DNA from: Pseudomonas azotoformans
GTDB lineage: Bacteria > Pseudomonadota > Gammaproteobacteria > Pseudomonadales > Pseudomonadaceae
DNA: 64,000 nucleotides
Reading direction: 5' to 3'
Assembly: GCF_900103345.1 (NCBI RefSeq)
Contig: NZ_LT629702.1
Location: 5,254,501-5,318,500 of the forward strand
The notes under the pieces were generated by a model. The model made no database searches. It saw only the letters and a list, made by a program, of their open reading frames with translations, and was not told the origin of the DNA. How positions within the stretch are numbered: position 1 is the first letter of the stretch; every line of letters starts with the position of its first letter. The translations under genes and the position numbers were made by a program. Shown piece after piece: positions 36,659 through 45,369 of this stretch.

Positions 36659-37782
36659 TGCAACTGGCTTTTGTGCTGTACAAATATTTCCCCTTCGGTG
36701 GCCTGCAGCGCGACTTCATGCGCATCGCCCTGGAGTGCCAGCAGCGCGGCCATCAGATTCGTGTGTACACGCTGATCTGGGAAGGCGACATCCCGCCCGG
36801 CTTCGAAGTGCTGGTGGCGCCGGTCAAGGCGTTCTTCAACCATCGGCGCAATGAAAAACTCAGCGCCTGGATGGCTGCCGACCTGGCCAAGCGCCCGGTG
36901 GATCGCCTGATCGGCTTCAACAAAATGCCCGACCTGGACGTGTACTACGCCGCCGACGGCTGTTTTGAAGACAAGGCGCAGAACCTGCGTCACTCGCTGT
37001 ACCGCTATTTTGGCCGCTACAAGCACTTCGCCGAGTACGAGCGCGCGGTGTTCGCCAAGGACGCCAAGACCGAAGTCCTGATGATTTCCGAAGTGCAGCA
37101 GCCGCTGTTCATCAAGCATTACGACACCCCGGTGGAACGCTTCCACCTGCTGCCGCCGGGCATTGCCCAGGACCGCCGGGCGCCGCCGAATGCCGCCGAA
37201 ATCCGTGAAGGTTTCCGCAGGGAATTCAACCTCGGCGACGACGACCTGCTGCTGGTGCAGATCGGTTCGGGCTTCAAGACCAAGGGCGTCGACCGCAGCC
37301 TCAAGGCCGTGGCCGCGTTGCCGTCTGAACTGAAAAAACGCACGCGCCTGTTTGTAATCGGCCAGGACGACCCCAAGGTATTCCAACTGCAAAGCGCTAC
37401 CTTGGGCTTGGGCGACAACGTGCAGTTCCTTAAGGGCCGCAGCGATATCCCGCGTTTCCTGCTGGGCGCCGACCTGTTGATCCACCCGGCGTACAACGAA
37501 AACACCGGTACTGTTTTGCTTGAAGCCCTGGTGGCCGGGCTGCCGGTACTGGTCTCGGCCGTTTGTGGGTATGCCCACTACATCGCCGAGGCTGACAGTG
37601 GCCTGGTACTGGACGAGCCGTTTGAACAGACGCAGCTCAATCAATACCTGACGCACATGCTCACCGACACTGCACAGCGCGCGGCCTGGAGCCGCAATGG
37701 CCTGGCCTTCGCTGAGACGGCCGACCTTTACAGCATGCCGCAGCACGCTGCGGATGTGATTCTGGCGGAGCCAAAACGATGA
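36658..37782 (+). CDS. waaG: LPS core glycosyltransferase WaaG
   Basis: 374 residues, GT4 family. It begins MQLAFVLYKYFPFGGLQRDF and has the EX7E-type motif in NENTGTVLLEALVAGLPVL near residue 280. It adds the first hexose to heptose II of the core. In P. aeruginosa the WaaG sugar is galactosamine. TGATG overlap with waaC. Confidence 0.95.
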   Translation: MQLAFVLYKYFPFGGLQRDFMRIALECQQRGHQIRVYTLIWEGDIPPGFEVLVAPVKAFFNHRRNEKLSAWMAADLAKRPVDRLIGFNKMPDLDVYYAADGCFEDKAQNLRHSLYRYFGRYKHFAEYERAVFAKDAKTEVLMISEVQQPLFIKHYDTPVERFHLLPPGIAQDRRAPPNAAEIREGFRREFNLGDDDLLLVQIGSGFKTKGVDRSLKAVAALPSELKKRTRLFVIGQDDPKVFQLQSATLGLGDNVQFLKGRSDIPRFLLGADLLIHPAYNENTGTVLLEALVAGLPVLVSAVCGYAHYIAEADSGLVLDEPFEQTQLNQYLTHMLTDTAQRAAWSRNGLAFAETADLYSMPQHAADVILAEPKR

Positions 37783-38585
37783 AGTTGATTCTTGCCGAAC
37801 CGTTCAAGACTTTGTGGGCCGGGCTTGATGCCTTTGCCGAAGTCGAGAAACTGCAAGGCGAAGTATTCCGCGAACTGGCAGCGCGTCGCACGCTGCGTAC
37901 CGAGGTGGATGGCCGTCCGTATTTCGTGAAGATCCACCGTGGCATCGGCTGGGGTGAAATCTTCAAGAACCTGATCACCGCCAAGCTGCCGGTACTCGGG
38001 GCGGGCCTTGAGTGGGCGGCGATTCATCGCCTCCAGGCACTCGGCGTGCCGACCATGACCGGCGTGGCTTTCGGCGAGAAAGGCAGCAACCCGGCGGACC
38101 AACACTCGTTCATCATCACCGAAGAGCTGGCGCCGACCCTCAGCCTCGAAGACGTCACGATCAACTGGGTCGCCGAACCGCCTGCGCCTGCGTTGCGTCA
38201 CGCCCTCACGGCCGAGCTGGCACGCATGGTCGGCGATATGCACCGGGGTGGCGTGAACCACCGCGACTGCTACTTGTGCCACTTCCTGCTGGACACCGCC
38301 AAGCCCGTCGATACTAATAACATCAAGCTGTCGGTGATCGATTTGCACCGCGCTCAACTGCGTGCCCATCTGCCGCTGCGCTGGCGTGACAAGGACCTGT
38401 CCGCGCTGTACTACTCGGCACTGGACATCGGCCTGACCCGTCGCGACAAGCTGCGTTTCCTCAAGGGCTACTTTCGCCAGCCGCTGCGCCAGATCCTCGC
38501 CGAGCAGTCGGCGTCCCTGAGCCTGATGCAGCGCAAGGCCGACAAGCTGTATGCGCGCAAGCTGCGTTATGGGGATGCAATCTGA
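37779..38585 (+). CDS. waaP: LPS core heptose I kinase
   Basis: 268 residues, eukaryotic-type kinase fold. HRGGVNHRDCYLCHFLL near residue 150 is the catalytic HRD loop and SVIDLHRAQL near 185 is the metal-binding DLH; the N-terminal FVKIHRG holds the ATP lysine. It phosphorylates heptose I, essential for outer-membrane integrity in Pseudomonas. ATGA overlap with waaG. Confidence 0.95.
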   Translation: MKLILAEPFKTLWAGLDAFAEVEKLQGEVFRELAARRTLRTEVDGRPYFVKIHRGIGWGEIFKNLITAKLPVLGAGLEWAAIHRLQALGVPTMTGVAFGEKGSNPADQHSFIITEELAPTLSLEDVTINWVAEPPAPALRHALTAELARMVGDMHRGGVNHRDCYLCHFLLDTAKPVDTNNIKLSVIDLHRAQLRAHLPLRWRDKDLSALYYSALDIGLTRRDKLRFLKGYFRQPLRQILAEQSASLSLMQRKADKLYARKLRYGDAI

Positions 38586-39319
38586 TGGCGGGTTGGAACC
38601 TGGAACCTGCTTACGCCAGCCTGGCGGATGATTTTGGCAGCCTCGAAGCGGTCTTCGCCCTGCAAGGCGAGCGGCTGACCCGCGACCCGCTGTCGGAAGT
38701 GATCCGCGTGGAGCGTGGCGGGGTCAATTATTACGTCAAGCGCTACACCGGCGCGGGCAAGGGCCTGCGGCGTTACCTGGGCAAGCCGCGGGTCAAGTCC
38801 GAATGGCAGAACCTCAAGCGTTTCGCCAAATGGGGCATTCCCACCGCCGATGTGGTCGCTTGGGGCCTTGAGCGCAAGGGCCTGGCCTACGACCGTGGGG
38901 CAATGATCACCCGCGAGCTGCCCAGGACCGAAGACCTCTCGGTGCTGGCCGAGCGCAACGATGCGTGCTTGCGCGACCCCCAGTGGGTCGACGTGGTGAG
39001 CCGTCAACTCGCCGAATACACGCGCACCATGCACGATCACCGTTTTACCCATAACGACTTGAAGTGGCGCAACCTGCTGATCGATGACCAGCGGACCCTG
39101 TACCTGATCGACTGCCCTAACGGCGATTTCTGGCGCGGGTTCTGGCTCAAGTACCGCATCACCAAAGACCTGGCCTGCCTGGACAAGGTGGCCAAGTATC
39201 ACCTGTCCGCCACCCAGCGCCTGCGGTTCTACATGCAATACCGTCAGCGCCGGCACCTGAGTGCATCGGACAAACAGCGTATTCGCCATGTGGTGAAGTT
39301 TTTCGAGGGACGCGAATGA
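38585..39319 (+). CDS. wapP: LPS core kinase-like protein (InaA/WapP type)
   Basis: 244 residues, kinase fold of the lipopolysaccharide kinase/InaA family. VNYYVKRYTGAGKG near residue 45 carries the ATP lysine, HNDLKWRNLL near 158 is the catalytic loop and LIDCPNGDFW near 178 the metal site. Synteny places it at wapP (PA5008). It probably phosphorylates core heptose. TGATG overlap with waaP. Confidence 0.85.
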   Translation: MAGWNLEPAYASLADDFGSLEAVFALQGERLTRDPLSEVIRVERGGVNYYVKRYTGAGKGLRRYLGKPRVKSEWQNLKRFAKWGIPTADVVAWGLERKGLAYDRGAMITRELPRTEDLSVLAERNDACLRDPQWVDVVSRQLAEYTRTMHDHRFTHNDLKWRNLLIDDQRTLYLIDCPNGDFWRGFWLKYRITKDLACLDKVAKYHLSATQRLRFYMQYRQRRHLSASDKQRIRHVVKFFEGRE

Positions 39320-40068
39320 GTGATTTCCTGGCGGCAGAAGATCGGGCGCTGCTGGAGCGCAACGGCTTGGCGACGTTCGATGCCCTGTGGGCCAAGCAAC
39401 TGGACGCGGTGGACGAACCCAACACCAGTCGCGGCGGCTGGAGCAGCGTCTTTCGCCTGGAACTCGACGGCCACGGTTATTACCTCAAGCGTCAGAGCAA
39501 CTACCTGACGCGCAGCCTGCACCGTCCCTTTGGCGAACCGAGTTTCTCCCGCGAATTCCGCAATATCAGCCGTTACCGCAAGCTCGGCATCCCGGCCTTG
39601 CAGGCGGCGTTCTATGGCGAGCGCAAGGTGGGTGGCGAGTATCGCGCCATGTTGCTGACCCGCGCCCTGGACGGCTGGAATGACCTGGATTCGCTGCTGG
39701 AGCAGTGGCCCCAATTGAGCGACGCCCAGCACCGCGCGATCCTGCTGGCCTGCGGTGAGCTTGCTCGTCGGTTGCACAGCGTAGGCCAGGTGCATGGCTG
39801 TTTTTATCCCAAGCATATTTTTATGCAGGCTACCGGCGACGGTTATGCCGCGCAGTTGATCGACCTGGAGAAAACCCGCCCGCTGCTGTTCGGCTGGCGT
39901 GATCGGGTCAAGGACCTGGAGCCGTTGCTGCGACGTGCACCGCAGTGGTCGGATGAACAGGTACGCCAACTGTTGGCTGCCTATCTGGATCAACCGAAGG
40001 ACAGCGCGCTGGTCGCCAGCTGGCTGCAGAAATTGACCGCGCGCCGCAGTCACAAGGAAAACCGTTGA
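39316..40068 (+). CDS. wapQ: LPS core kinase-like protein (InaA/WapQ type)
   Basis: 250 residues, same family as its neighbour. GHGYYLKRQSNYLTRSLHRP near residue 52 carries the ATP lysine. The catalytic loop reads VHGCFYPKHIFM near 157, where the usual HxD aspartate is replaced by Cys or shifted, and LIDLEKTRPLL follows near 178. Position matches wapQ (PA5007). ATGA overlap with wapP. Confidence 0.85.
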   Translation: MSDFLAAEDRALLERNGLATFDALWAKQLDAVDEPNTSRGGWSSVFRLELDGHGYYLKRQSNYLTRSLHRPFGEPSFSREFRNISRYRKLGIPALQAAFYGERKVGGEYRAMLLTRALDGWNDLDSLLEQWPQLSDAQHRAILLACGELARRLHSVGQVHGCFYPKHIFMQATGDGYAAQLIDLEKTRPLLFGWRDRVKDLEPLLRRAPQWSDEQVRQLLAAYLDQPKDSALVASWLQKLTARRSHKENR

Positions 40069-41525
40069 TGCGCTTGTCCGAGCTGAAAACCGCCGGCCGT
40101 ACCCCCGAGCTGCCCCTGACCCTCGAACTGGCCGATGCGGCGGGCCCAGGCCAGTTGCAACTGCTGAGCCTGTTGCGTGTGCTGCCGGGCGAGCGTTATG
40201 TGGGGGCGGCGGTCTGGCGTGGTCGCCCGGTTTTGGCCAAGTTACTGGTGGGCAGCAAGGCGGCACGGCATTTTCAGCGTGAGCTCACGGGTGTGCGCCT
40301 GCTTGCCGAGCATGGCCTGACCACGCCGTTGCTGCTGGCCGATGGCTTGCAGGAAGGCGAGGGCGGCTGGTTGTTGTTCGCGTTCATCGAGGGCGCCGAA
40401 AGCCTGGCCGATGCCTGGCGGGCCGTCGAAGGCCTGCCGCCGCTGGCTGACGAGCAAACCGCCGTGCTGGCCGAAGCGCTGGGTGCGATCGCTCAGATGC
40501 ACACCAAGGGCCTATGGCAGGAAGACCTGCACCTGGACAACCTGCTGCGCCAGGACGGCAAGCTGTACCTGATCGATGGCGCCGGGATCCGCGTCGAAGA
40601 GGCGGGCAAACCGCTGTCGCGCAACCGCGTGCTGGAAAACCTCGGTGTGTTTTTCGCCCAGTTGCCGAAAAATCTCGCGCCGTATACCGAAGAGCTGCTG
40701 GTGTACTACCTGCTGAGCAACGGCGAGCACGCCCTGCCGCTGGAAGCCCTGGAGAAACAGGTGCGCAAGGTCAGCGCCTGGCGTCTCAAGGACTTTTTGA
40801 ACAAGGTCGGCCGCGAATGCACGTTGTTCAGCGTGGTGCGCGGCGCCTTTGCCTTGCGTGCGATCCTGCGCGAAGAAGAACCGGCCATGCTGCCGGTACT
40901 GGAACAGGCCGATGCGCTGCTGGACCAGGGCCATTTGTACAAGACCGGCGGCGCCGCCAGCGTGGCCAAGGTCGAGGTGGCCGGTCGGCCGCTGGTGATC
41001 AAGCGCTACAACATCAAGGGTTTCGCGCACTGGCTCAAACGCTTCTGGCGCCCGAGCCGTGCCTGGCACTCCTGGCGCGAAGGCAATCGCCTGGCGTTCC
41101 TAGGCATCGCTACGCCCAAGCCGCTGGCCGTGCTGGAGAAGCGCTTCTTCTGGTTGCGCAGTCGCGCTTACCTGGTCACCGAATACCTGCCGGGCCCGGA
41201 CATCATCGAGCGCTTCGCACCGTACGTTGAAAACGGTGACGCGCCGGAAAACGAACTGTTGGCGCTGGATCACCTGTTCGCCGAGCTGATCCGCGAACGC
41301 ATCAGCCATGGCGATTTCAAGGGGCACAACCTGTTCTGGGACAAGGACCGCTGGTCGCTGATCGACCTGGACGCCATGTTTCAGCACGGCTCCGACGCGA
41401 GCTTCGCCCCGGCCTATGCCAAGGACAGGGCGCGGTTTATGCGCAATTGGCCTGAAAGCAGCGCGCTGTACCAATTGATTGATCAGCGGTTGCCTAAAGT
41501 GAGTCAGTCTGGTGGCCCCCTGTAG
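40068..41525 (+). CDS. Two-domain LPS kinase-like protein (PA5006 type)
   Basis: 485 residues that hold two kinase-like halves. The first (about 40-215) has LWQEDLHLDNLLRQDGKLYL and LIDGAGIRVEE; the second (about 290-475) has VAGRPLVIKRYNIKGF, ISHGDFKGHNLFWDKD and LIDLDAMFQH. Both keep an HxD-like or DLH/GDF catalytic loop and a following Asp. It probably arose by duplication of an InaA-type gene. The start is ATG at 40068 (TGATG overlap); a TTG lies three bases earlier. Last gene of the waaF operon. Confidence 0.85.
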   Translation: MRLSELKTAGRTPELPLTLELADAAGPGQLQLLSLLRVLPGERYVGAAVWRGRPVLAKLLVGSKAARHFQRELTGVRLLAEHGLTTPLLLADGLQEGEGGWLLFAFIEGAESLADAWRAVEGLPPLADEQTAVLAEALGAIAQMHTKGLWQEDLHLDNLLRQDGKLYLIDGAGIRVEEAGKPLSRNRVLENLGVFFAQLPKNLAPYTEELLVYYLLSNGEHALPLEALEKQVRKVSAWRLKDFLNKVGRECTLFSVVRGAFALRAILREEEPAMLPVLEQADALLDQGHLYKTGGAASVAKVEVAGRPLVIKRYNIKGFAHWLKRFWRPSRAWHSWREGNRLAFLGIATPKPLAVLEKRFFWLRSRAYLVTEYLPGPDIIERFAPYVENGDAPENELLALDHLFAELIRERISHGDFKGHNLFWDKDRWSLIDLDAMFQHGSDASFAPAYAKDRARFMRNWPESSALYQLIDQRLPKVSQSGGPL

Positions 41526-41596
41526 CAAAGCCGTAGGGCAATATGAATGTTGATGCGTGACTCGGAAAACACGCAAACAACAGGATTAGGCATCCC

Positions 41597-42475
41597 ATGG
41601 CAGATGAAAAACTAACGTCCCCTCAGTTCATGCTCTTTGAAAGTGAAACTGAGGCAGAGCGCGCTGCGCAAGTTTTTGCAGTGACGCCGCCGAAAGGTGC
41701 GTTCAGCGACTTCATTGTGTATGTGGATGAAAGTGGTGATCACGGGATGCAGGCGCTGGATGCGAATTACCCCATGTTTGTTCTAGCGTTTTGTGTTTTT
41801 CATAAAAGACACTACTGTGAAAAAGTCATTCCGGCCCTCCAAAAGTTTAAGTTCAATCATATGGGGCATGATCTTGTTGGCCTGCATGAATTGGAAATCC
41901 GTAAGGAAAAGGGGGCTTTCTCGAACGTTTTTGTCTCTCGCCAGCACAAACATGCCTTTCTTGAGGAGCTGACAAGCATCATTGAGTCGAGCAACTTTGT
42001 TTTGATCAGTTGCGTTATTGATAAGGTCACTCTTCGGGAGCAGCAAGGTCCCGTACATAACCCCTACCATCTGGCGCTTGGATTCTGTCTTGAAACGCTT
42101 TATGAGTTTCTCAGTGAGAAAAATCAGCAGAGAGCGTTGACCCATGTCATTTTCGAACGACGAGGGCGTAAAGAAGATAACGAGCTTGAGTTGGAGTTTC
42201 GGCGAATGTGCGACGGCGCCAATCGTTTAGGTATTCGCCTGCCATTTGACATCGTGTTTGCGACTAAACAGGTTAACTCCACGGGGTTGCAACTTGCAGA
42301 TCTCGTTGCAAGGCCGATAGGCATGAGTGTTCTACGGCGAGGTCAGGAAAACCGTGCCTTTGATGTGCTCAAGCGCAAGTTTTACTGCAGCGGAGGACGA
42401 AGCAAGGTCGGTGAGGGTTTTGAGAGCTGGGGACTTAAAGTTTTCCCTACCGCAGAAAGCGAAAAGCCCCGATGA
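41597..42475 (+). CDS. DUF3800 protein
   Basis: 292 residues. YVDESGDHG at 42-50, near the N-terminus, and LQLADLVARPIG towards the end are the two DUF3800 signatures; the acidic residues suggest an RNase H-like nuclease fold, but function is unproven. Codon use is visibly richer in A/T than in its neighbours (many TTT, AAA, GAA, ATT codons). It sits between the core-kinase operon and a TonB receptor, where P. aeruginosa has no gene, so it looks acquired. Its stop lies in a hairpin serving the opposite gene. Confidence 0.85.
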   Translation: MADEKLTSPQFMLFESETEAERAAQVFAVTPPKGAFSDFIVYVDESGDHGMQALDANYPMFVLAFCVFHKRHYCEKVIPALQKFKFNHMGHDLVGLHELEIRKEKGAFSNVFVSRQHKHAFLEELTSIIESSNFVLISCVIDKVTLREQQGPVHNPYHLALGFCLETLYEFLSEKNQQRALTHVIFERRGRKEDNELELEFRRMCDGANRLGIRLPFDIVFATKQVNSTGLQLADLVARPIGMSVLRRGQENRAFDVLKRKFYCSGGRSKVGEGFESWGLKVFPTAESEKPR

Positions 42476-42489
42476 AACTCACCGAGGCT
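42465..42489 (-). terminator. Terminator of the TonB-dependent receptor gene
   Basis: AGCCCCGATGA (42465-42475) and TCACCGAGGCT (42479-42489) pair over 11 positions with two G-U pairs, and on the minus strand the stem is followed by TTTTCGCTTTC. It lies about 95 bases after the receptor stop and covers the DUF3800 stop codon on the other strand. Confidence 0.65.
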
Positions 42490-42584
42490 ATAACGCCGAC
42501 CGGGATCCCCCAGTCCATTTGCGCCAGCATTCTATGCTTGCGATTTTTGAGTGTCAATGCAGAGTGATTACTGCTCCTGGATGA

Positions 42585-44672
42585 TCAGAATCGGTACTCC
42601 GCACCTGCTCCGGCATACCACGAACGCCCTGGCGCGGCTTCGTAATAGCGGTTGTTGCCGTCGCCGACGATCACCGAGCCGACGTACTGGCGGTCGAGCA
42701 GGTTATCCAGGCGCAGGGTCTGGTGGAAGGTCCAGTGTTCGACTTTCTGTTCAAAGCGGGCGCGCCAGTTGAACACGCTGTAGGCCGGGGCGGCGTGTTG
42801 GCTGTTGGTGTCTTCGACGTAGACCTGGCTGCGGTACATGCCTTCGAGGGCGGTGCTGACCCAGTCGCGGGGCTTCCAGTTGAGCTCGGCGAACAAGGTG
42901 GTTTGCGGTACGCCGGGCAGGTAGTTGCCCTTGTCGACGGCGGTGTTGCCGCCGCTGACGAAGTCACTGTCGTAGGTGGCTTGCAGGCGGGTGTAGGCAA
43001 GGTTGGCGCTCCAGTGTTCGCTGAGCTGGCTTTCGATGCCCAGTTCGAAGCCACGGCGCAGGGTGCGGCCGGCGTTTTGGTAACTGGTGCGGCCGCCCAG
43101 GGATTGATAAACCACCAGTTCATCCTCGGTGGTTATCTGGAATACGGCAGCGTTGATTCGTGTGTTGTTGAGCTGAGCTTTCAGTCCCACCTCGTACTGG
43201 GTGCTTTCCGATGGCTTCAGGCCAAAGTTGAAACCCTCGACGCTTCCTGGTGCATAGGCCAATTCGGCCTGGGTCGGTGTTTCGAAGCCTTTGCCCGCGC
43301 TGACATAACCATGCAGTTCAGGTGTGAACGCGTACATCACGCTCATTGACGGCGTATTTTTCTGATAGGTCTTGTTGCCGCTGGAATCGCCATTGCTGAG
43401 GAACTGGTCGTCAACGTCCAACTGCATGGTGCTGTGTCGGACGCCGGCTTGCAGGGTCCAGCGGTCGAGGGCCCAGTTGGCCTGGATATAGGGATCGAGG
43501 CTGCGGGCGGTGTCGATTTCATCGCGGCGCAGTTGGCCTTTCACGCCGAGGGTGTTGCCGCTGTAGTTCTGGTAGCCGTGGCGACTGTCTTCGCTTTGAT
43601 CGAAATCCAGGCCGGAGATGATCATTAGCTCGCCCGGTGCGCTTTCAATAGGCTGCATCCAACGCACGCTGCCGCCATAGAACTTGCGGTTGAATTGCAC
43701 CACGCCGCCGCCACGCTCGTTGGCGGGTGTGCCTCTTGGAATCGACAAATACTGAATCACACTCCGACGCCCCGTATACCCATTCACCTGCAACGTCGCA
43801 TCGCCGAAGTACCGCTCGTAATTCATGCCCAATTGCTGATGATCGATACTTTTGCGCGTGTTGTACGTCAGCGCGTTGGCGCTCACCGAGCGTGGGTCAG
43901 CCTTGTACGCCGCCCACGTCTGCCCCAGTGGGTCCTGGGTGCCGTTCTGTTCCAGGCTGCTGTAGATCAGCGCCAGCTTGCTGTCGTCATCCGGCTGGAC
44001 GTTGAGCTTGGCGAAGGTCTGGTCGCGGCGTGCGCTGCTGTGGTCGCGGTAGCCGTTGGTGTCCATGCGCGAAGCGTCAAGCACGAAGCCGGCGCCGTTG
44101 GTCGCGCCTTCGGCGCTCAGGTGGTTCTTGTTCAGGCCGTCGCTGCCCACCAGGGTCTCGGCGCCAATGCGCGGCGGGCCTTCGCCGTCGCGGGAGAACA
44201 TCTGGATCACGCCGCCGGCATTGCTGCCATACAGGGTGGCGGCAGGGCCACGCAGCACTTCGATGCGTTCGGCTGTGTCGAGGTTGAAGGTGGCCGCCTG
44301 GCCCTGGCCGTCCGGAGTGCTGGCGGGGATGCCGTCGGCAATCAGCTTGATGCCGCGCACACCGAACGCCGAGCGGGCGCCGAAGCCGCGGGAGGAAATC
44401 TGCAGGTCCTGGGCATAGTTCTGGCGGTTCTGCACCACCAGGCCGGGCACGCGGGACAGGGCCTCGGAGGCGTTGATGCCCATTTGGCCGTCGCTGATCT
44501 GTTCACGGCTGATGCCGTCCACCGAGTACGGCAGGTCGAAGGTCGGGCTGGCGCTGCGCGAGCCGGTGACCACGCTGGGGTCGAGCACCAGCGGGGCGTC
44601 GTCAGCCCGAGCGGCATCGCTCAGGGCGAACAGGCCAGGCAGCAACAAGGTGAAGCGGGCGAGGGTTTTCAT
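42585..44672 (-). CDS. TonB-dependent outer-membrane receptor, YncD/PqqU-like
   Basis: 695 residues: signal peptide (about 1-23, LPGLFALSDAARA), plug domain with ISSRGFGARSAFGVRGIKLI and ERIEVLRGPAATLYGSNAGGVIQMF, then a 22-strand barrel ending in GAGAEYRF with the C-terminal aromatic needed for assembly. The plug motif with DGIPASTPDGQGQ resembles E. coli YncD, now PqqU, which takes up pyrroloquinoline quinone; the substrate here is not proven. A weak Fur-like match lies upstream. It interrupts the LPS gene order. Confidence 0.9.
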   Translation of the reverse strand: MKTLARFTLLLPGLFALSDAARADDAPLVLDPSVVTGSRSASPTFDLPYSVDGISREQISDGQMGINASEALSRVPGLVVQNRQNYAQDLQISSRGFGARSAFGVRGIKLIADGIPASTPDGQGQAATFNLDTAERIEVLRGPAATLYGSNAGGVIQMFSRDGEGPPRIGAETLVGSDGLNKNHLSAEGATNGAGFVLDASRMDTNGYRDHSSARRDQTFAKLNVQPDDDSKLALIYSSLEQNGTQDPLGQTWAAYKADPRSVSANALTYNTRKSIDHQQLGMNYERYFGDATLQVNGYTGRRSVIQYLSIPRGTPANERGGGVVQFNRKFYGGSVRWMQPIESAPGELMIISGLDFDQSEDSRHGYQNYSGNTLGVKGQLRRDEIDTARSLDPYIQANWALDRWTLQAGVRHSTMQLDVDDQFLSNGDSSGNKTYQKNTPSMSVMYAFTPELHGYVSAGKGFETPTQAELAYAPGSVEGFNFGLKPSESTQYEVGLKAQLNNTRINAAVFQITTEDELVVYQSLGGRTSYQNAGRTLRRGFELGIESQLSEHWSANLAYTRLQATYDSDFVSGGNTAVDKGNYLPGVPQTTLFAELNWKPRDWVSTALEGMYRSQVYVEDTNSQHAAPAYSVFNWRARFEQKVEHWTFHQTLRLDNLLDRQYVGSVIVGDGNNRYYEAAPGRSWYAGAGAEYRF

Positions 44673-44870
44673 CGGTCAGCTGGAATCCATGGCGCGCATA
44701 GGCGATAGACGCGTAAAGGGGCGCGAGTTTAGTGGCTCGGGCGATTTTTATCATTTGGGAATCGTCCTACGCTGCAAATCAGTGTTGCCGCTTTGGGTCA
44801 CCTGCCCTTGCGATGTTAGCGTGGTCAGCCTTGGCAGTAACAATGGCTGATGGGCCATAAGGAGAGGGTC

Positions 44871-45227
44871 ATGAGGAGGGGGGCGAAAGTCTTGTGCAGT
44901 GCGCTGTCGCTTATGCTGGCGGGCTGCGGAACCATCAATACCGTCTTCCGGCCAGATGCGGTCACCAGCCAGAACCTCAAGGACTCGCGCAGTCACTGCG
45001 AAAACGTGCCGCGCATCTACAGTGGGGTGATCTACGGGTTCTGTACCCTTAATGGGGAACCGGCGCCCGACAAGAGCCTGAAGGACAACAGCCTGATCGA
45101 CCATGGCGGGAGCATGCTACCCATTGTCGCGGTGGAGTTTGTCGCCTCCGGCGTGCTGGACACCCTGGTGCTGCCCTACACCGTTTACCGTCAAAGCCGG
45201 GACGGCAGCATCGAGATCTTCCGCTGA
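44871..45227 (+). CDS. YceK/YidQ-family lipoprotein
   Basis: 118 residues with a lipobox: SALSLMLAGCGTINTVF, cleavage before Cys19. The body (DSRSHCENVPRIYSGVIYGFC, then PIVAVEFVASGVLDTLVLPYT) fits the YceK/YidQ family of small outer-membrane-linked lipoproteins of unknown role. The ATG at 44871 follows GGAGAGGG; an earlier ATG at 44850 would put charged residues before the signal. Divergent from the TonB receptor. Confidence 0.85.
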   Translation: MRRGAKVLCSALSLMLAGCGTINTVFRPDAVTSQNLKDSRSHCENVPRIYSGVIYGFCTLNGEPAPDKSLKDNSLIDHGGSMLPIVAVEFVASGVLDTLVLPYTVYRQSRDGSIEIFR

Positions 45228-45272
45228 TCCCTCTTGACGCTCGCCGCTAACAGCTTCCCGCCGCTTTTACGC

Positions 45273-45278
45273 TATAAT
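45273..45278 (+). promoter_or_regulatory. Possible -10 element upstream of the carbamoyltransferase
   Basis: A perfect TATAAT lies about 90 bases before the GTG start at 45370. The nearest good -35, TTGACG at 45234-45239, is 33 bases away, too far to pair with it. The long leader contains two GC-rich stems (CCCGCC..GGCGGG near 45297 and CAGGCG..CGCCTG near 45326). This would open the second LPS operon. Confidence 0.4.
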
Positions 45279-45369
45279 CCCGCCCTTTAGCTGTTTCCCG
45301 CCCAGGCGGGAGGCACACTTTTTTCAGGCGCAACCCGCCTGCATGCAGACTAAAAGAGGCTAGACCCCT

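Noticed and set aside
44745..44765. Fur-box-like sequence upstream of the TonB receptor (AATGATAAAAATC on the minus strand)
   Set aside because: About 12 of 19 positions match the consensus, too weak to call without expression data.
45234..45278. TTGACG and TATAAT as one promoter
   Set aside because: The spacer is 33 bases, about twice the workable length; only the -10 is reported, with low confidence.
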